Below, piece after piece: positions 24,941 through 33,286 of a DNA stretch of 64,000 bases. Under the pieces are notes generated by a model. That model had not been told where the DNA came from and did no database searches. It saw nothing but the letters and a program-made list of their open reading frames with translations. The stretch is from an uncultured Verrucomicrobiota bacterium (GTDB lineage Bacteria; Verrucomicrobiota; Verrucomicrobiia; Limisphaerales; UBA9464). The stretch lies in assembly GCA_903922605.1 (NCBI GenBank), contig CAIXUG010000022.1:22371-86370 (forward strand). Direction: 5' to 3'. A program made the position numbers and the translations under genes. Numbering within the stretch: position 1 is the first letter of the stretch; every line of letters begins with the position of its first letter.

Positions 24941-27223
24941 CTACTTGCTCGGCACCGTGTTCGTGACGCTGCCGGAGATGCTGCCCGTGATGTTACCGGA
25001 GATGGGCACCGAGACCGGCGCATTGGTGGGATGCAGGGCGGGGATCACGAAGCTGCCCTCCTGCGGGCTCCACCTCGGAGCAAAATGATAGTGGTTCGCG
25101 AGGCTGTACACGAAGCAGACGGCGATGCCGAAATAGAGAAACTTCGGCCACTTGGGCGCATGCTCCGCGAACCGGTCGTCCACCTTCGCGGCCAGCGCAC
25201 CGGGGGGCAGTTTGGCCACGCCGGTCAGCGAGGTGCCAAACGGCACATTGACCTTCGCCTTGGCGTTCAACGCCCAGCCGTTGGCGTCCAGGATCGGGCC
25301 GAGGTTGCGCTTCCGAAGCTTCAGCCAGGCGATGAGCATGGAAGGACCGGAGACGATGAACAGCAGGCCGAGGACCGCCAGGCAGATCTGCCAGAAGTCC
25401 TTGTCCAAGAGGCCGGAGACGTAACCGGCGATGGTGGCGAACGCCGCGCTCAACGCGCCGAAGGCGACGCCCATCGCCGCCACGGCGCCGACGTCGATCT
25501 TCTTGGCCTCCTCTTTCTTCGCGTCCGCTTCCTTGGCCGCCTTGTCGGCGTTGGCGGCCGTTTCCGCCACCTTGGCGAGCTTGGCGTTGGCATCCGCGTC
25601 GGCGGCGGCGGCGCGTTTGGCAACCTGGTCCTCGACCAGCCGTACGAGCTTCTTGAAGGGCGACCAGAAGGCCTGCCGGACGCTGATCGGGTTGTCGATG
25701 ATCTTGGTGATGGTGGCGTCGTAGTCCTTGCCCTTGCGGTCGTAGAAGAGGCCGTTGCGGCCGACCATCAGGTTGTCGCTGTCGCCATCGGTGAAGGCGG
25801 CCATGATGCTGCGCTTTTCCCCGGTGCCCTTGCGGACGCAGTCCACGTAGGCGAGATAGGTGCCCGCCAAGCCTGCCATGATCGCATGCCGGGCGGCGTC
25901 CTCCACTGGCAGGCATAGGGTGCAACTCCGCTGGTCGAGATAGAGCGTGCCGGCCTGGAAGATCGCCGGTTCGCCACCATCATAGAAGTCCTTGAAGTTG
26001 ACGAAATTCTCGCAGAGCAGATGCAGGTCGCGCACGTAGTGCAGGAGGCGGTCCACGTTGGCGATGGCGGCAACCTCGGTTTCCAGTGCCTTGTCCTGGG
26101 CGATCAGCGCGGCCAGGGCGGTCTTGGCCGGACCGGCGAGCAGTTCGCGGACACGCGGGAGGCCGAGTTTTTCCACGCTGACTCCGGCTTTCGCGGCGAG
26201 CCAGGCGTCATAGGGTGCGAGCTTGGCGACGAGCGCCACCCAGTCGGCCTCGGTCAGTTCCGTCAGGTCGCCCAGGACGGGTTTGACGGCGGCCGTCTGC
26301 AACGCGGCCACGGCGGCTGCCCAGGCGGGGTTGATGCCGGTCAGAAGCGGCAGTGGCTTGCCGGCGGAGACATGAGCCAGCGGAAAGCCGGCGGCCTCGG
26401 TGGCGGTCAGGCTGAGGTTGGTGGTGGCGAAGACCAGGTAATCCTTCTCGTCGCGGTTCACGGCGCCGAGTGCCCGTGGGTCGTAGGCGGCCAGTTGGCA
26501 GCGGCCGAAATAGTCATCGACCTTCGCCTTCACGGTCTTCAAGGCGGCGGCGGCGGCGGCGGTCGCTTCACCGAGCGGGAGGATCGTCGGGGCATCCTGC
26601 TCGGCTCGGGCCGCCCAGGCGTCAAACGCCATGGCCTCGGCAAAAAACGCGTCCGTTTTGGCCTGGTCGATGCCCGGTTTGCCGGAGCGGTCGGCGAGGC
26701 CGCCCTGCGTCGCGATGATGTCGGCGATCACAGCCTTGATCGCAACGTCCTCCGCAGCCTCGGCGACAATGATGCCATCGCCGTTGAAGGCGGTCTGGGC
26801 GAAGATCTTCACGGTGTCCGCCGTCTCTTCGAGCGTGATCTCGGTGGTGCCAGTCTTGCCGAGGCTGGCGAGAATCGTGCGGGCGGAAGCGAGGATTGAC
26901 TTGCCTTCCGGTGTGGTGTCGTCGATGGCGTCGAGGGGCAACGCTGAAACGCGGCGGACGATCAGGTCCGGGTTTTTCAGGAGCGATCCGGTCCACTGCA
27001 CCGCCGCGATCAGTTCGGGCGCACGCACGCGGCCATCCTTGTCGGTGTCAATGAGGGCGAGGGTGGCCTTGTCGAATTCCAGCCCGGTGGTCGGGCAGGC
27101 GAGTGCGACCCAGAGCTTCAGGTCGAGCTGGTCCAGCGCCAGCAGGTCGGCCCCGGTGCTGAGTTGGACTTGGTCAAATCCGCCCGCGCGGAAGAACTGC
27201 CAGATGTGTTTTGATTCGGCCAT
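24941..27223 (-). CDS. Large membrane protein of unknown function with EF-hand-like loop
   Basis: A 760-residue protein. A calcium-loop-like DTDKDGRVRAPEL lies at about residues 58-70. A long, mostly helical, Ala-rich middle contains DQRSCTLCLPVEDAARHA, with a CxxC pair near residue 437. An Ala/Lys-rich coiled-coil (AETAANADKAAKEADAKKEE) precedes two hydrophobic segments (VAAMGVAFGALSAAF and the stretch ending LLFIVSGPSMLIAWL), and a third lies near the C terminus (FLYFGIAVCFVYSL). The tail is Ser/Thr/Val-rich. I recognise it only as a conserved-looking hypothetical. There is no signal peptide, so the N-terminal 560 residues are probably cytoplasmic. A single-gene unit with its own terminator. 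Confidence 0.75.
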   Translation of the reverse strand: MAESKHIWQFFRAGGFDQVQLSTGADLLALDQLDLKLWVALACPTTGLEFDKATLALIDTDKDGRVRAPELIAAVQWTGSLLKNPDLIVRRVSALPLDAIDDTTPEGKSILASARTILASLGKTGTTEITLEETADTVKIFAQTAFNGDGIIVAEAAEDVAIKAVIADIIATQGGLADRSGKPGIDQAKTDAFFAEAMAFDAWAARAEQDAPTILPLGEATAAAAAALKTVKAKVDDYFGRCQLAAYDPRALGAVNRDEKDYLVFATTNLSLTATEAAGFPLAHVSAGKPLPLLTGINPAWAAAVAALQTAAVKPVLGDLTELTEADWVALVAKLAPYDAWLAAKAGVSVEKLGLPRVRELLAGPAKTALAALIAQDKALETEVAAIANVDRLLHYVRDLHLLCENFVNFKDFYDGGEPAIFQAGTLYLDQRSCTLCLPVEDAARHAIMAGLAGTYLAYVDCVRKGTGEKRSIMAAFTDGDSDNLMVGRNGLFYDRKGKDYDATITKIIDNPISVRQAFWSPFKKLVRLVEDQVAKRAAAADADANAKLAKVAETAANADKAAKEADAKKEEAKKIDVGAVAAMGVAFGALSAAFATIAGYVSGLLDKDFWQICLAVLGLLFIVSGPSMLIAWLKLRKRNLGPILDANGWALNAKAKVNVPFGTSLTGVAKLPPGALAAKVDDRFAEHAPKWPKFLYFGIAVCFVYSLANHYHFAPRWSPQEGSFVIPALHPTNAPVSVPISGNITGSISGSVTNTVPSK

Positions 27224-27337
27224 GGAGAGTTGCAGCTCTGATTATCGATGAGCGGCGCGGACGTTACCCCCGGGTCGGAAAGCGACAATCCCGAAGTTTT
27301 TGCAGCCCTGCGCGGTCGCGCCCGCTAATGTCACCGC

Positions 27338-28060
27338 GTGTTGTCGCGGAAAAACTGGCGGGTCGAACTGGTCATCCTGTTCGCCTTGCCCCTGTGCGGC
27401 CTGGTCCTGCTCGGGCTGGTCTCGCAATTTGCCGGCAAAGCTTCGGCCCCGGCGGCCGCTCCCATGAAGTTCAGTGAGGTCATCCTGAACACGCTGATGT
27501 TTCAAGGGGTCATCCTGACCGGGCTCTGGTTCTTCCTGCGGGCTCACCAGACGGGAGTGCGCCAGGCTTTTGGCTTCGGCCAAGGCTCCCCCGGCCGGGC
27601 CATGTTGTGGGGTGCCGGGGTCGCGGTTGTTGTGTTGCCCGTGGGTTATGGCTTGCAGGTATTGGGCGTGCGTTTGTTGGAACACCTCGGCTGGCCCGCC
27701 CAGCCCCAGACGTCCGTGGAGTGGCTGATCAATGGGGCGTGGTGGCAGCGGGCCTATCTGGCATTCTTCGCGGTCGTGCTCGCACCGCTGGCGGAGGAAG
27801 GGGTGTTCCGGGGCATCTTCTTTGTGTTCTTGCGCGACCTGGGCTTTCCCCGGCTGGCGTTCTGGGGCACGGGCATTTTCTTCGGCCTGATCCACCTGAA
27901 CGCCGCCGCCTTCGTGCCGCTCACACTCTTCGGGCTGGCGCTGGCATGGCTTTACCAGCGCACGGGCAATCTGCTCTCCTGCATTACCGCCCACGCGCTG
28001 TTCAATCTCGCGCCGTTCGTAATGCTGGCGTTCGGAATCAACTTTGAAGGCGGCCGCTGA
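27338..28060 (+). CDS. CPBP (Rce1-like) intramembrane protease
   Basis: A 240-residue polytopic protein. The CPBP glutamyl-protease motifs are EEGVFR (E153/E154...R158), FGLIHLN (H186) and a third with His219 and Asn223 in AHALFN. At least six hydrophobic segments are visible. Family members process prenylated or bacteriocin-like peptides, or have unknown roles. The GTG at 27338 begins just before a Lys/Arg-rich N terminus. It is the first gene of a plus-strand cluster with thiL-tsaE-tsaB; the spacing to thiL is 24 bp. Confidence 0.85.
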   Translation: MLSRKNWRVELVILFALPLCGLVLLGLVSQFAGKASAPAAAPMKFSEVILNTLMFQGVILTGLWFFLRAHQTGVRQAFGFGQGSPGRAMLWGAGVAVVVLPVGYGLQVLGVRLLEHLGWPAQPQTSVEWLINGAWWQRAYLAFFAVVLAPLAEEGVFRGIFFVFLRDLGFPRLAFWGTGIFFGLIHLNAAAFVPLTLFGLALAWLYQRTGNLLSCITAHALFNLAPFVMLAFGINFEGGR

Positions 28061-28084
28061 TCCGCGTTCCCTACCGCCCGCCAC

Positions 28085-29032
28085 ATGACGGAATTTGAAC
28101 TCATCGCGAAGCTGAAGCCGCTCCTGTCGACCAACGACTTTGTCGTTACCGGGGCCGGCGACGACTGCGCCGTGCTGGAACTCAGCGCGGCCGACCGGCA
28201 GACGCTCTTCAAGACGGATGCCATTGTCGAAGGAGTCCATTTCACCGCCGAAACGGAGCCCGAACGCATCGGCCATAAGGCGCTCGCGCGTTGTCTCAGC
28301 GACATTGCCGCCATGGGCGGAACACCGGTCGCCGCCGTGGTCACTTTGGCATTGCCGAAGGGTTATGATCCCGAACGAGTCTTGGCCATTTATCGTGGCC
28401 TGAACGCGCTGGCGGCCCGGCATCAGGTCGCCGTCGTGGGTGGCGAGACCACCACCAACCCCGGCGGACTGTTGCTCAACGTCGCGCTGCTCGGCACCGT
28501 GCCCCGGGGAGGCGCGCTGCTGCGGTCGGGTGCGCAGGCGGGCGATGCGATTTTTGTGAGCGGCGAACTGGGTGGCTCAATCGCGGGCCGGCATCTGGAC
28601 TTCGAGCCGCGTCTGGCCGAGGGACGATGGTTGGCGGCGTCCGGGTTGGTCCATGCGCTGATGGACGTGAGCGACGGGTTGGCCGGAGATCTGCCGCACC
28701 TGCTGGCAGCCAGTTCCCGGGAGGGGACGGCGCTTGGGGCCGACTTGCATAAGGCTGCCATCCCCATCAGCCGGATCGCGAAGCTCCGGGCGCGCGAGAG
28801 TGACACCGCCAAACCGGCCATTGTTGCTGCGCTCACGGATGGCGAGGATTTTGAGCTGCTGTTCACGGTCGCCTCACGGGACGCAGTGAAGCTGCTGGAT
28901 GGGTGGAAGGCAGAGTTCCCGAACGTGCCGCTGAGCTGCATCGGCAAGGTTACGCCGCGTCCGGGGGTCTTCCTGCGGGACGAGCGGGGACTCAGGCCAC
29001 TGACCGCCAAAGGCTACGAACACTTCGCGTGA
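28085..29032 (+). CDS. thiL: Thiamine-monophosphate kinase
   Basis: A 315-residue enzyme of the AIR synthase/ThiL fold that makes thiamine pyrophosphate from thiamine phosphate and ATP. Metal and nucleotide ligands are seen in GDDCAVL (near residue 26), TDAIVEGVHF, LSDIAAMGG, VVGGETT, and the later MDVSDGLAGDL and DGEDFELLF. The length is normal. It is linked to the tsaE-tsaB genes, an arrangement seen in other bacteria. No TPP riboswitch is visible ahead of it. Confidence 0.95.
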   Translation: MTEFELIAKLKPLLSTNDFVVTGAGDDCAVLELSAADRQTLFKTDAIVEGVHFTAETEPERIGHKALARCLSDIAAMGGTPVAAVVTLALPKGYDPERVLAIYRGLNALAARHQVAVVGGETTTNPGGLLLNVALLGTVPRGGALLRSGAQAGDAIFVSGELGGSIAGRHLDFEPRLAEGRWLAASGLVHALMDVSDGLAGDLPHLLAASSREGTALGADLHKAAIPISRIAKLRARESDTAKPAIVAALTDGEDFELLFTVASRDAVKLLDGWKAEFPNVPLSCIGKVTPRPGVFLRDERGLRPLTAKGYEHFA

Positions 29033-29053
29033 ACTGATTCAGCCGGTGGTACG

Positions 29054-29503
29054 ATGCTGACATACATATCCAATTCCGTGGCCGAGACCGAGGCGTTTGG
29101 CGAATCGCTTGCCCGCACCGCGCAGGCCGGCTGGGTCTATGGGCTTAGCGGTGATCTCGGTGCGGGCAAGACGGCGCTGGTGCGCGGTTTTGCCCGGGGC
29201 TTGGGCTGCCTCGGACGCGTGCATTCGCCCACCTTCGCGCTGCTGAACGAGTACGAGGGCGGTCGGCTGCGGCTCTTCCACCTCGATCTCTACCGGCTGA
29301 ATTCGCCCGAGGAAATCCGGGCCGCCGGCCTGGAGGAGTATGTCACCCAGCCCGCGGGCGTCGTCGTCGTCGAATGGATCGAGCGCTGGTGCGGCGACGC
29401 AGTGGCCACCGGCGGCGATGGTCCGGGCACGCTGCGTCGTATCCACCTTTCCACAATCAGTGAAACTTCCCGACAGATTGCCTATGACGGTGCTGGCGCT
29501 TGA
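29054..29503 (+). CDS. tsaE: tRNA threonylcarbamoyladenosine ATPase TsaE
   Basis: A 149-residue P-loop ATPase that works with TsaB and TsaD in the t6A modification of ANN-decoding tRNAs. Walker A is GDLGAGKT at residues 33-40. HSPTFALLNEYEG, HLDLYRL and VVVEWIERW are family landmarks. Its 3' end overlaps the tsaB start by 20 nt, supporting coupled expression. tsaD is not in this window. Confidence 0.95.
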   Translation: MLTYISNSVAETEAFGESLARTAQAGWVYGLSGDLGAGKTALVRGFARGLGCLGRVHSPTFALLNEYEGGRLRLFHLDLYRLNSPEEIRAAGLEEYVTQPAGVVVVEWIERWCGDAVATGGDGPGTLRRIHLSTISETSRQIAYDGAGA

Positions 29504-30113
29504 ATTCTCTTCCGACCGCCGGAACGTGGCCCTAGTGCGGGACGGTGAGCTCCTCGCAGAGGCGGTGCATGAAGTCACCCGCTCGACACCCGTGTTTGCG
29601 CTCATCGCCGACGTGCTGGAGCGGGCCCGGGTGGCGCGTGAGGCCATTGAGTGCGTCGCCGTCGGCATCGGTCCGGGCAGCTACACCGGGGTGCGGCTCG
29701 CCATCTCCGTTGCGCAGGGCTGGCAGCTGGCCACCGGTGCACGCGTTGCCGGGGTGAGCAGCTTCGATTCGCTGGCCCACGTAGCGGCTGCCGCCGGACT
29801 GGAGCGGGTGCTGCTGGGCGTGGACGCGCAGCGTCAGGAATTCGCGGTGGCCTTCGCGGAAGGTGGACACGCAGTCCCGCCCCTTCGGTTGGCCTCGCTG
29901 GCGGAGCTGAAGTCCCATCTCGCTGACGGCGGTGTGGTGGCCGGGCCCGAGATTCCCCGCCTGCTCGGCGGAGGCGTGGAACTGTTTCCGTCGGCGGTAG
30001 TCACTGCCCAATTGGCGGAGAGTCGTGCCGAATTTGTCCCGGCGGAAACGCTTGCCCCGGTCTACCTCCGCGAAGCCGCCTTTGTGAAAGCCCCGCCACC
30101 GCGGGTGATCTGA
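29484..30113 (+). CDS. tsaB: tRNA threonylcarbamoyladenosine protein TsaB
   Basis: A 209-residue ASKHA-fold partner of TsaD. The start MTVLALEFSS is the usual first strand, and GPGSYTGVRL (residues 63-72) is the hallmark of TsaB. DAQRQEFAVA follows, and the C terminus PVYLREAAF is typical. I chose the ATG at 29484 because an upstream extension lies within tsaE. It overlaps tsaE by 20 nt. Confidence 0.95.
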   Translation: MTVLALEFSSDRRNVALVRDGELLAEAVHEVTRSTPVFALIADVLERARVAREAIECVAVGIGPGSYTGVRLAISVAQGWQLATGARVAGVSSFDSLAHVAAAAGLERVLLGVDAQRQEFAVAFAEGGHAVPPLRLASLAELKSHLADGGVVAGPEIPRLLGGGVELFPSAVVTAQLAESRAEFVPAETLAPVYLREAAFVKAPPPRVI

Positions 30114-30179
30114 GGCTGGGTGGCCGCCGGTGAATGTTCCACTTGGTTCCTTCGTTCCTTTGTTGTTCACCATCCTGCC

Positions 30180-30569
30180 GTGCCGATCTTCTACGAGTGC
30201 GACCGCTGCACAGCCTGCTGCCGCTGGCCGGGGCAGGTGATGCTTGCCGCCGGGGAGACGGCCCGGCTCGCGGCTTTTCTGGGAATGGCGGAGGACGACT
30301 TCATCCAGCGGTTTACGCGGATCAATGCCGCTCGGAATGGGCTCGCGCTAGTGGATCAGCCCAACGGTGCCTGCATTTTCCTCGAGGGTGACGACTGCCG
30401 GGTGAACCCGGTAAAGCCGCAACAGTGCCTCGACTTTCCGAACCTGTGGAATTTCCCCGGCTTCGAGCGGGTCTGCCGGGCCAGGCCGCAGGAGGTCTCG
30501 GTCGACGAATGGAAACTCCGCGTGAAACAGGCGACCGGACGGGATCCCTTAACCACTGATCAACACTGA
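30180..30569 (+). CDS. YkgJ-family cysteine-cluster protein
   Basis: A 129-residue protein (GTG start) with the zinc/iron-chelating cysteine pattern of the YkgJ family: C7-DRC10-TAC13C14, then C65, C73, C83 and C99. The spacing CDRCTACCRWPGQVML and CRVNPVKPQQCLDFP is typical. Function is unknown; proposed metal carrier or oxidoreductase partner. An upstream GTG at 30120 is less likely. The final residues (LTTDQH) and the stop codon fall inside the left arm of a palindromic repeat, so the gene's 3' end has been overwritten or extended by it. Confidence 0.85.
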   Translation: MPIFYECDRCTACCRWPGQVMLAAGETARLAAFLGMAEDDFIQRFTRINAARNGLALVDQPNGACIFLEGDDCRVNPVKPQQCLDFPNLWNFPGFERVCRARPQEVSVDEWKLRVKQATGRDPLTTDQH

Positions 30570-30634
30570 TCTGCGCTAATAAATGGGGTTTCTTCCCCGA
30601 TATTATCCGTGCCCATCAGTGTAAATCAGTGGTT
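30551..30634. repeat. Palindromic 10-bp-unit repeat (copy 1)
   Basis: The left arm AACCACTGATCAACACTGAT (30551-30570) and right arm ATCAGTGTAAATCAGTGGTT (30615-30634) are reverse complements at 18 of 20 positions. The arms are built of 10-bp units of the form ATCAGTG(T/C)NN. An inner hairpin GGGG-tttctt-CCCC sits at 30585-30598. The stop codon of the YkgJ-family gene (30567-30569) lies in the left arm. A related copy is at 32686-32770, on the other side of the ABC-F gene. Confidence 0.8.
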
Positions 30635-30661
30635 CAACTTTTCTGTCTCCCTATGCGCGGC

Positions 30662-32569
30662 TCAGGCTGCGGCCGTTTCCAGTTCGGTGAGCTTCGTGGC
30701 AGCGGCCTCCCATTCAGCGGTCTTTTGCGCCAACTCCTCGGCCACGGCCTTCACCTCGGCGTTCACCGTCACGGCGCGGCCGGAAGTGGTGTAGGTCTCG
30801 GGCTTTTCCAATTCGGTAGCGAGGTCGGACTGGCGGCTCTCCAGCGCGGCCACGGCCAGTTCCAGGGCGGCGACCTGCCGCCGTTGGTTGCCCAGTTCAC
30901 GCCGCGCGTCGGCGGCGTTCAGCCGCTGCTCCTTATGCGACCGCACCGGAGCGGGCGGTGCTGCGGAAGCGACAGGCGCGACTGGTGCGGCGGGGCGGGG
31001 CGGGGCGATATCCGCCGGGCGTCCGTTGTTCAGCTTGGCGGTCAGCGCCGCGCGGGCGGAATCGGACTTCGTCTTTTCGAGGAAATAGTCGTAACCGCCG
31101 GCATACGGAGTGAGGCGGCCGGCATTGACGTGCAGCACCTTGGTCGCCAGCGCGCGGATGAAGTAAACGTCGTGGCTGATGAAAATCAGGGTGCCGCTGT
31201 ATTTCTTCAGCGCCCCCACCAGCGCGTCGATGCTCGACATGTCGAGGTGGGTCGTCGGCTCGTCCATGAGCAGGAAATTCGGCGGGTCGAGCAGCAGCTT
31301 CACCAGCGCGAGCCGGCTTTTCTCACCGCCGCTCAGCACCTTCACCTTTTTAAAGACGTCGTCGCCGCGGAACAGGAAGCAGCCGAGCAGGGCGCGCACG
31401 TCCGTCTCCTTCATCAGGCGCGGGGTGTCGAAGGCCTCCTCCATCACCGTGTGCCGGTCCTGTAGCATCTCGCCGCGATACTGCGAGAAGTAGCCGATCT
31501 TCGCCCGCAGCCCGAGGTCGAGCATGCCGGCCTGCGGCTTCAGCACCCCGGCGAGCAGCTTGAGCAGCGTGGACTTGCCCGCGCCGTTGGGGCCGACGAG
31601 CACGGTACGGTCGCCCTTCTCGGCCTGGTACTCCAGGTCGCGGTAGATGACATGGTCGCCGTACGCGAAATCCACATTGCGCAGGGTCGCCACGCGCTGG
31701 CCGCTGGATTCCGGCTGGGGAAAGGCGAAATCAACGGTCGCCGCTGCCGCCTCGGGCGCGTCAATCTTCTCCATGCGCTCGATCTGCTTGAGCTTGGACT
31801 GGGCCTGCGACGCCTTGCTGGCCTTGGCGCGGAAGCGGTCCGCGAACTCCTGCAGGCGGGCGATTTCCTTCTGCTGGTTCTTGTAGGCCGCGAGCTGCTG
31901 GTCCTGCTGCGCCTGGCGCTGCGTGAGAAAGTCTTCGTAATCGCCGGTGTAGTCCCAGAGACGCCCGGCGCGCAGCTCAATGATTCCGGTGATGAGCTGG
32001 TTCAGAAACTCGCGGTCGTGCGAGATCAGCAGGATGCCGCCGGGATAGTCCTTCAGGTACTGCTGGAACCACAGCAGGGTCTCCAGGTCCAGGTGGTTCG
32101 TCGGCTCGTCGAGCATCAGCAGGTCGGGCTCCTGCACGAGCAGGCGCGCGAGATGGGCGCGCATGACCCAGCCGCCGGACAGCTCACGGGCGGGCCGGTC
32201 GAAGTCGGAATCGCGGAAGGCGAGACCCTTGAGGATGCGCTTGGCCTTGGGCACGTCGGCGCCGTCGGCCACATAGTCGTGCTCGTCCCTGCCTTCGATG
32301 TGCTGCTGGCCGGTGGCCAGCTCGATCACCGTTTCGTTGCCGACCGGCGCACTCTCCTGGGGCAGGAAGCCGACGGTGAAGCCGCGCTGCACCTGGATCT
32401 GGCCGTCGTCGCAATCCTCCTGCCGGAGGATGATCTTGAAGAGCGTGGTCTTGCCTGCGCCATTCGGCCCGACAAGGCCGAGGCGGTCGCCATAGTTCAC
32501 CGTGAGGTTCAGCTCCTCGAACAGGGTCCGGCCCGCGTAGGATTTCGAAATGTTGGAAAGCGTCAGCAT
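30662..32569 (-). CDS. ABC-F family ATP-binding protein (Uup/EttA group)
   Basis: A 635-residue soluble protein with two fused ABC cassettes and no membrane domain. The first Walker A is GPNGAGKT (34-41), the first signature LSGGW and the Walker B LLMLDEPTNHLD. A helical linker (LAAYKNQQKEIARLQEF) follows, then the second Walker A GPNGAGKS, signature LSGGEKSR and MDEPTTHLD. A C-terminal coiled-coil (about residues 555-635) resembles Uup or YheS. ABC-F proteins act on ribosomes; resistance is not implied. It is the only gene between two copies of the 10-bp-unit palindromic repeat. Confidence 0.93.
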   Translation of the reverse strand: MLTLSNISKSYAGRTLFEELNLTVNYGDRLGLVGPNGAGKTTLFKIILRQEDCDDGQIQVQRGFTVGFLPQESAPVGNETVIELATGQQHIEGRDEHDYVADGADVPKAKRILKGLAFRDSDFDRPARELSGGWVMRAHLARLLVQEPDLLMLDEPTNHLDLETLLWFQQYLKDYPGGILLISHDREFLNQLITGIIELRAGRLWDYTGDYEDFLTQRQAQQDQQLAAYKNQQKEIARLQEFADRFRAKASKASQAQSKLKQIERMEKIDAPEAAAATVDFAFPQPESSGQRVATLRNVDFAYGDHVIYRDLEYQAEKGDRTVLVGPNGAGKSTLLKLLAGVLKPQAGMLDLGLRAKIGYFSQYRGEMLQDRHTVMEEAFDTPRLMKETDVRALLGCFLFRGDDVFKKVKVLSGGEKSRLALVKLLLDPPNFLLMDEPTTHLDMSSIDALVGALKKYSGTLIFISHDVYFIRALATKVLHVNAGRLTPYAGGYDYFLEKTKSDSARAALTAKLNNGRPADIAPPRPAAPVAPVASAAPPAPVRSHKEQRLNAADARRELGNQRRQVAALELAVAALESRQSDLATELEKPETYTTSGRAVTVNAEVKAVAEELAQKTAEWEAAATKLTELETAAA

Positions 32570-32685
32570 CGAAGCCCGCGAATATGGCCGGTTCCCGGCC
32601 CGGCGACAAGCACGAGCCAGTTACGAGTTATGAGGGGTGGGGGGGACGTGGGGACGCGCTGGTCAGTCGTTGATCGGAATTTTTA

Positions 32686-32770
32686 AACCGCTGATCCGCA
32701 CTGATCCGCACTAATTTAAAAAGTCATCGAAAGCCGATTTATCAGTGCAGATCAGTGTGGATTAGTGGTT
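32686..32770. repeat. Palindromic 10-bp-unit repeat (copy 2)
   Basis: The left arm (32686-32715) contains CTGATCCGCA twice in exact tandem, then CTAAT; the right arm (32741-32770) reads ATCAGTGCAG, ATCAGTGTGG, ATTAGTGGTT. The arms are complementary at 25 of 30 positions and all five mismatches are transitions. It belongs to the same unit family as 30551-30634. It lies upstream of the ABC-F start (32569), in an otherwise gene-free spacer. Confidence 0.8.
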
Positions 32771-32836
32771 CCTTCTCTTCCCCTTGGCGTCTTCGCGCCT
32801 TCGTTGTTTATCCCAACTTCCCCCCGCTCGCTGTGC

Positions 32837-33082
32837 TCATTTCGGTGGGCTTAGGCGGATATCCCGAACAAGTCCACTCTCGCCCAAAGCCAATTGGGCA
32901 TGAACTAGAGCGGCCTGACTCTGCACCTGTCGGTTGCGGACGGCGTTCAACTTGTAGATGTGTTTCTGAAGGTCATCCCGCTCCAACTGCGTCATGCCAT
33001 CAGTGGGTGCCACGCCATCATTCGCTGCGAACTGACGCTCACGGGCCAGGTCTTTTCGGGTGGTATGGATGCTCCGGGACAT
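32837..33082 (-). CDS. Small protein with MSRSIHTTRK start
   Basis: An 81-residue protein with a basic N terminus (MSRSIHTTRKDLARERQF), a helical centre (LERDDLQKHIYKLNAVRNRQVQSQ) and no membrane segment. An MSRSIH(T/V)TR start is reminiscent of small conserved hypothetical proteins in PVC bacteria, but I cannot name a family with certainty. No Shine-Dalgarno site is visible. It lies between the ABC-F gene and the DUF1592 gene; the flanking 33083-33286 holds nothing I can support. Confidence 0.5.
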   Translation of the reverse strand: MSRSIHTTRKDLARERQFAANDGVAPTDGMTQLERDDLQKHIYKLNAVRNRQVQSQAALVHAQLALGESGLVRDIRLSPPK

Positions 33083-33286
33083 GAAGTGGGCTTAAAGTCA
33101 GATCACATCTTCGGGATCACTCAAGCTGAGCGGTGGCTTAACCGACCAGTTCGATGCCGGCAACGGCGACCTGAAAGGAAAAATTGGAGCTTCGTCACCT
33201 CGGCTGCTACGTCCGTCGTCGGAGACCCGGATGGCATCGCAATTTCGCACTCCAACCAGAGTTTCCTACGTACTGCTGCACTTCGA

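Noticed and set aside
28060..28085. TPP riboswitch ahead of thiL
   Set aside because: Only 24 bp separate thiL from the upstream gene and no THI-box (CUGAGA) sequence is present.
30662..32569. ABC transporter or antibiotic-resistance ABC-F
   Set aside because: There are no membrane domains, and the coiled-coil C terminus resembles housekeeping Uup/YheS-type proteins more than resistance factors.
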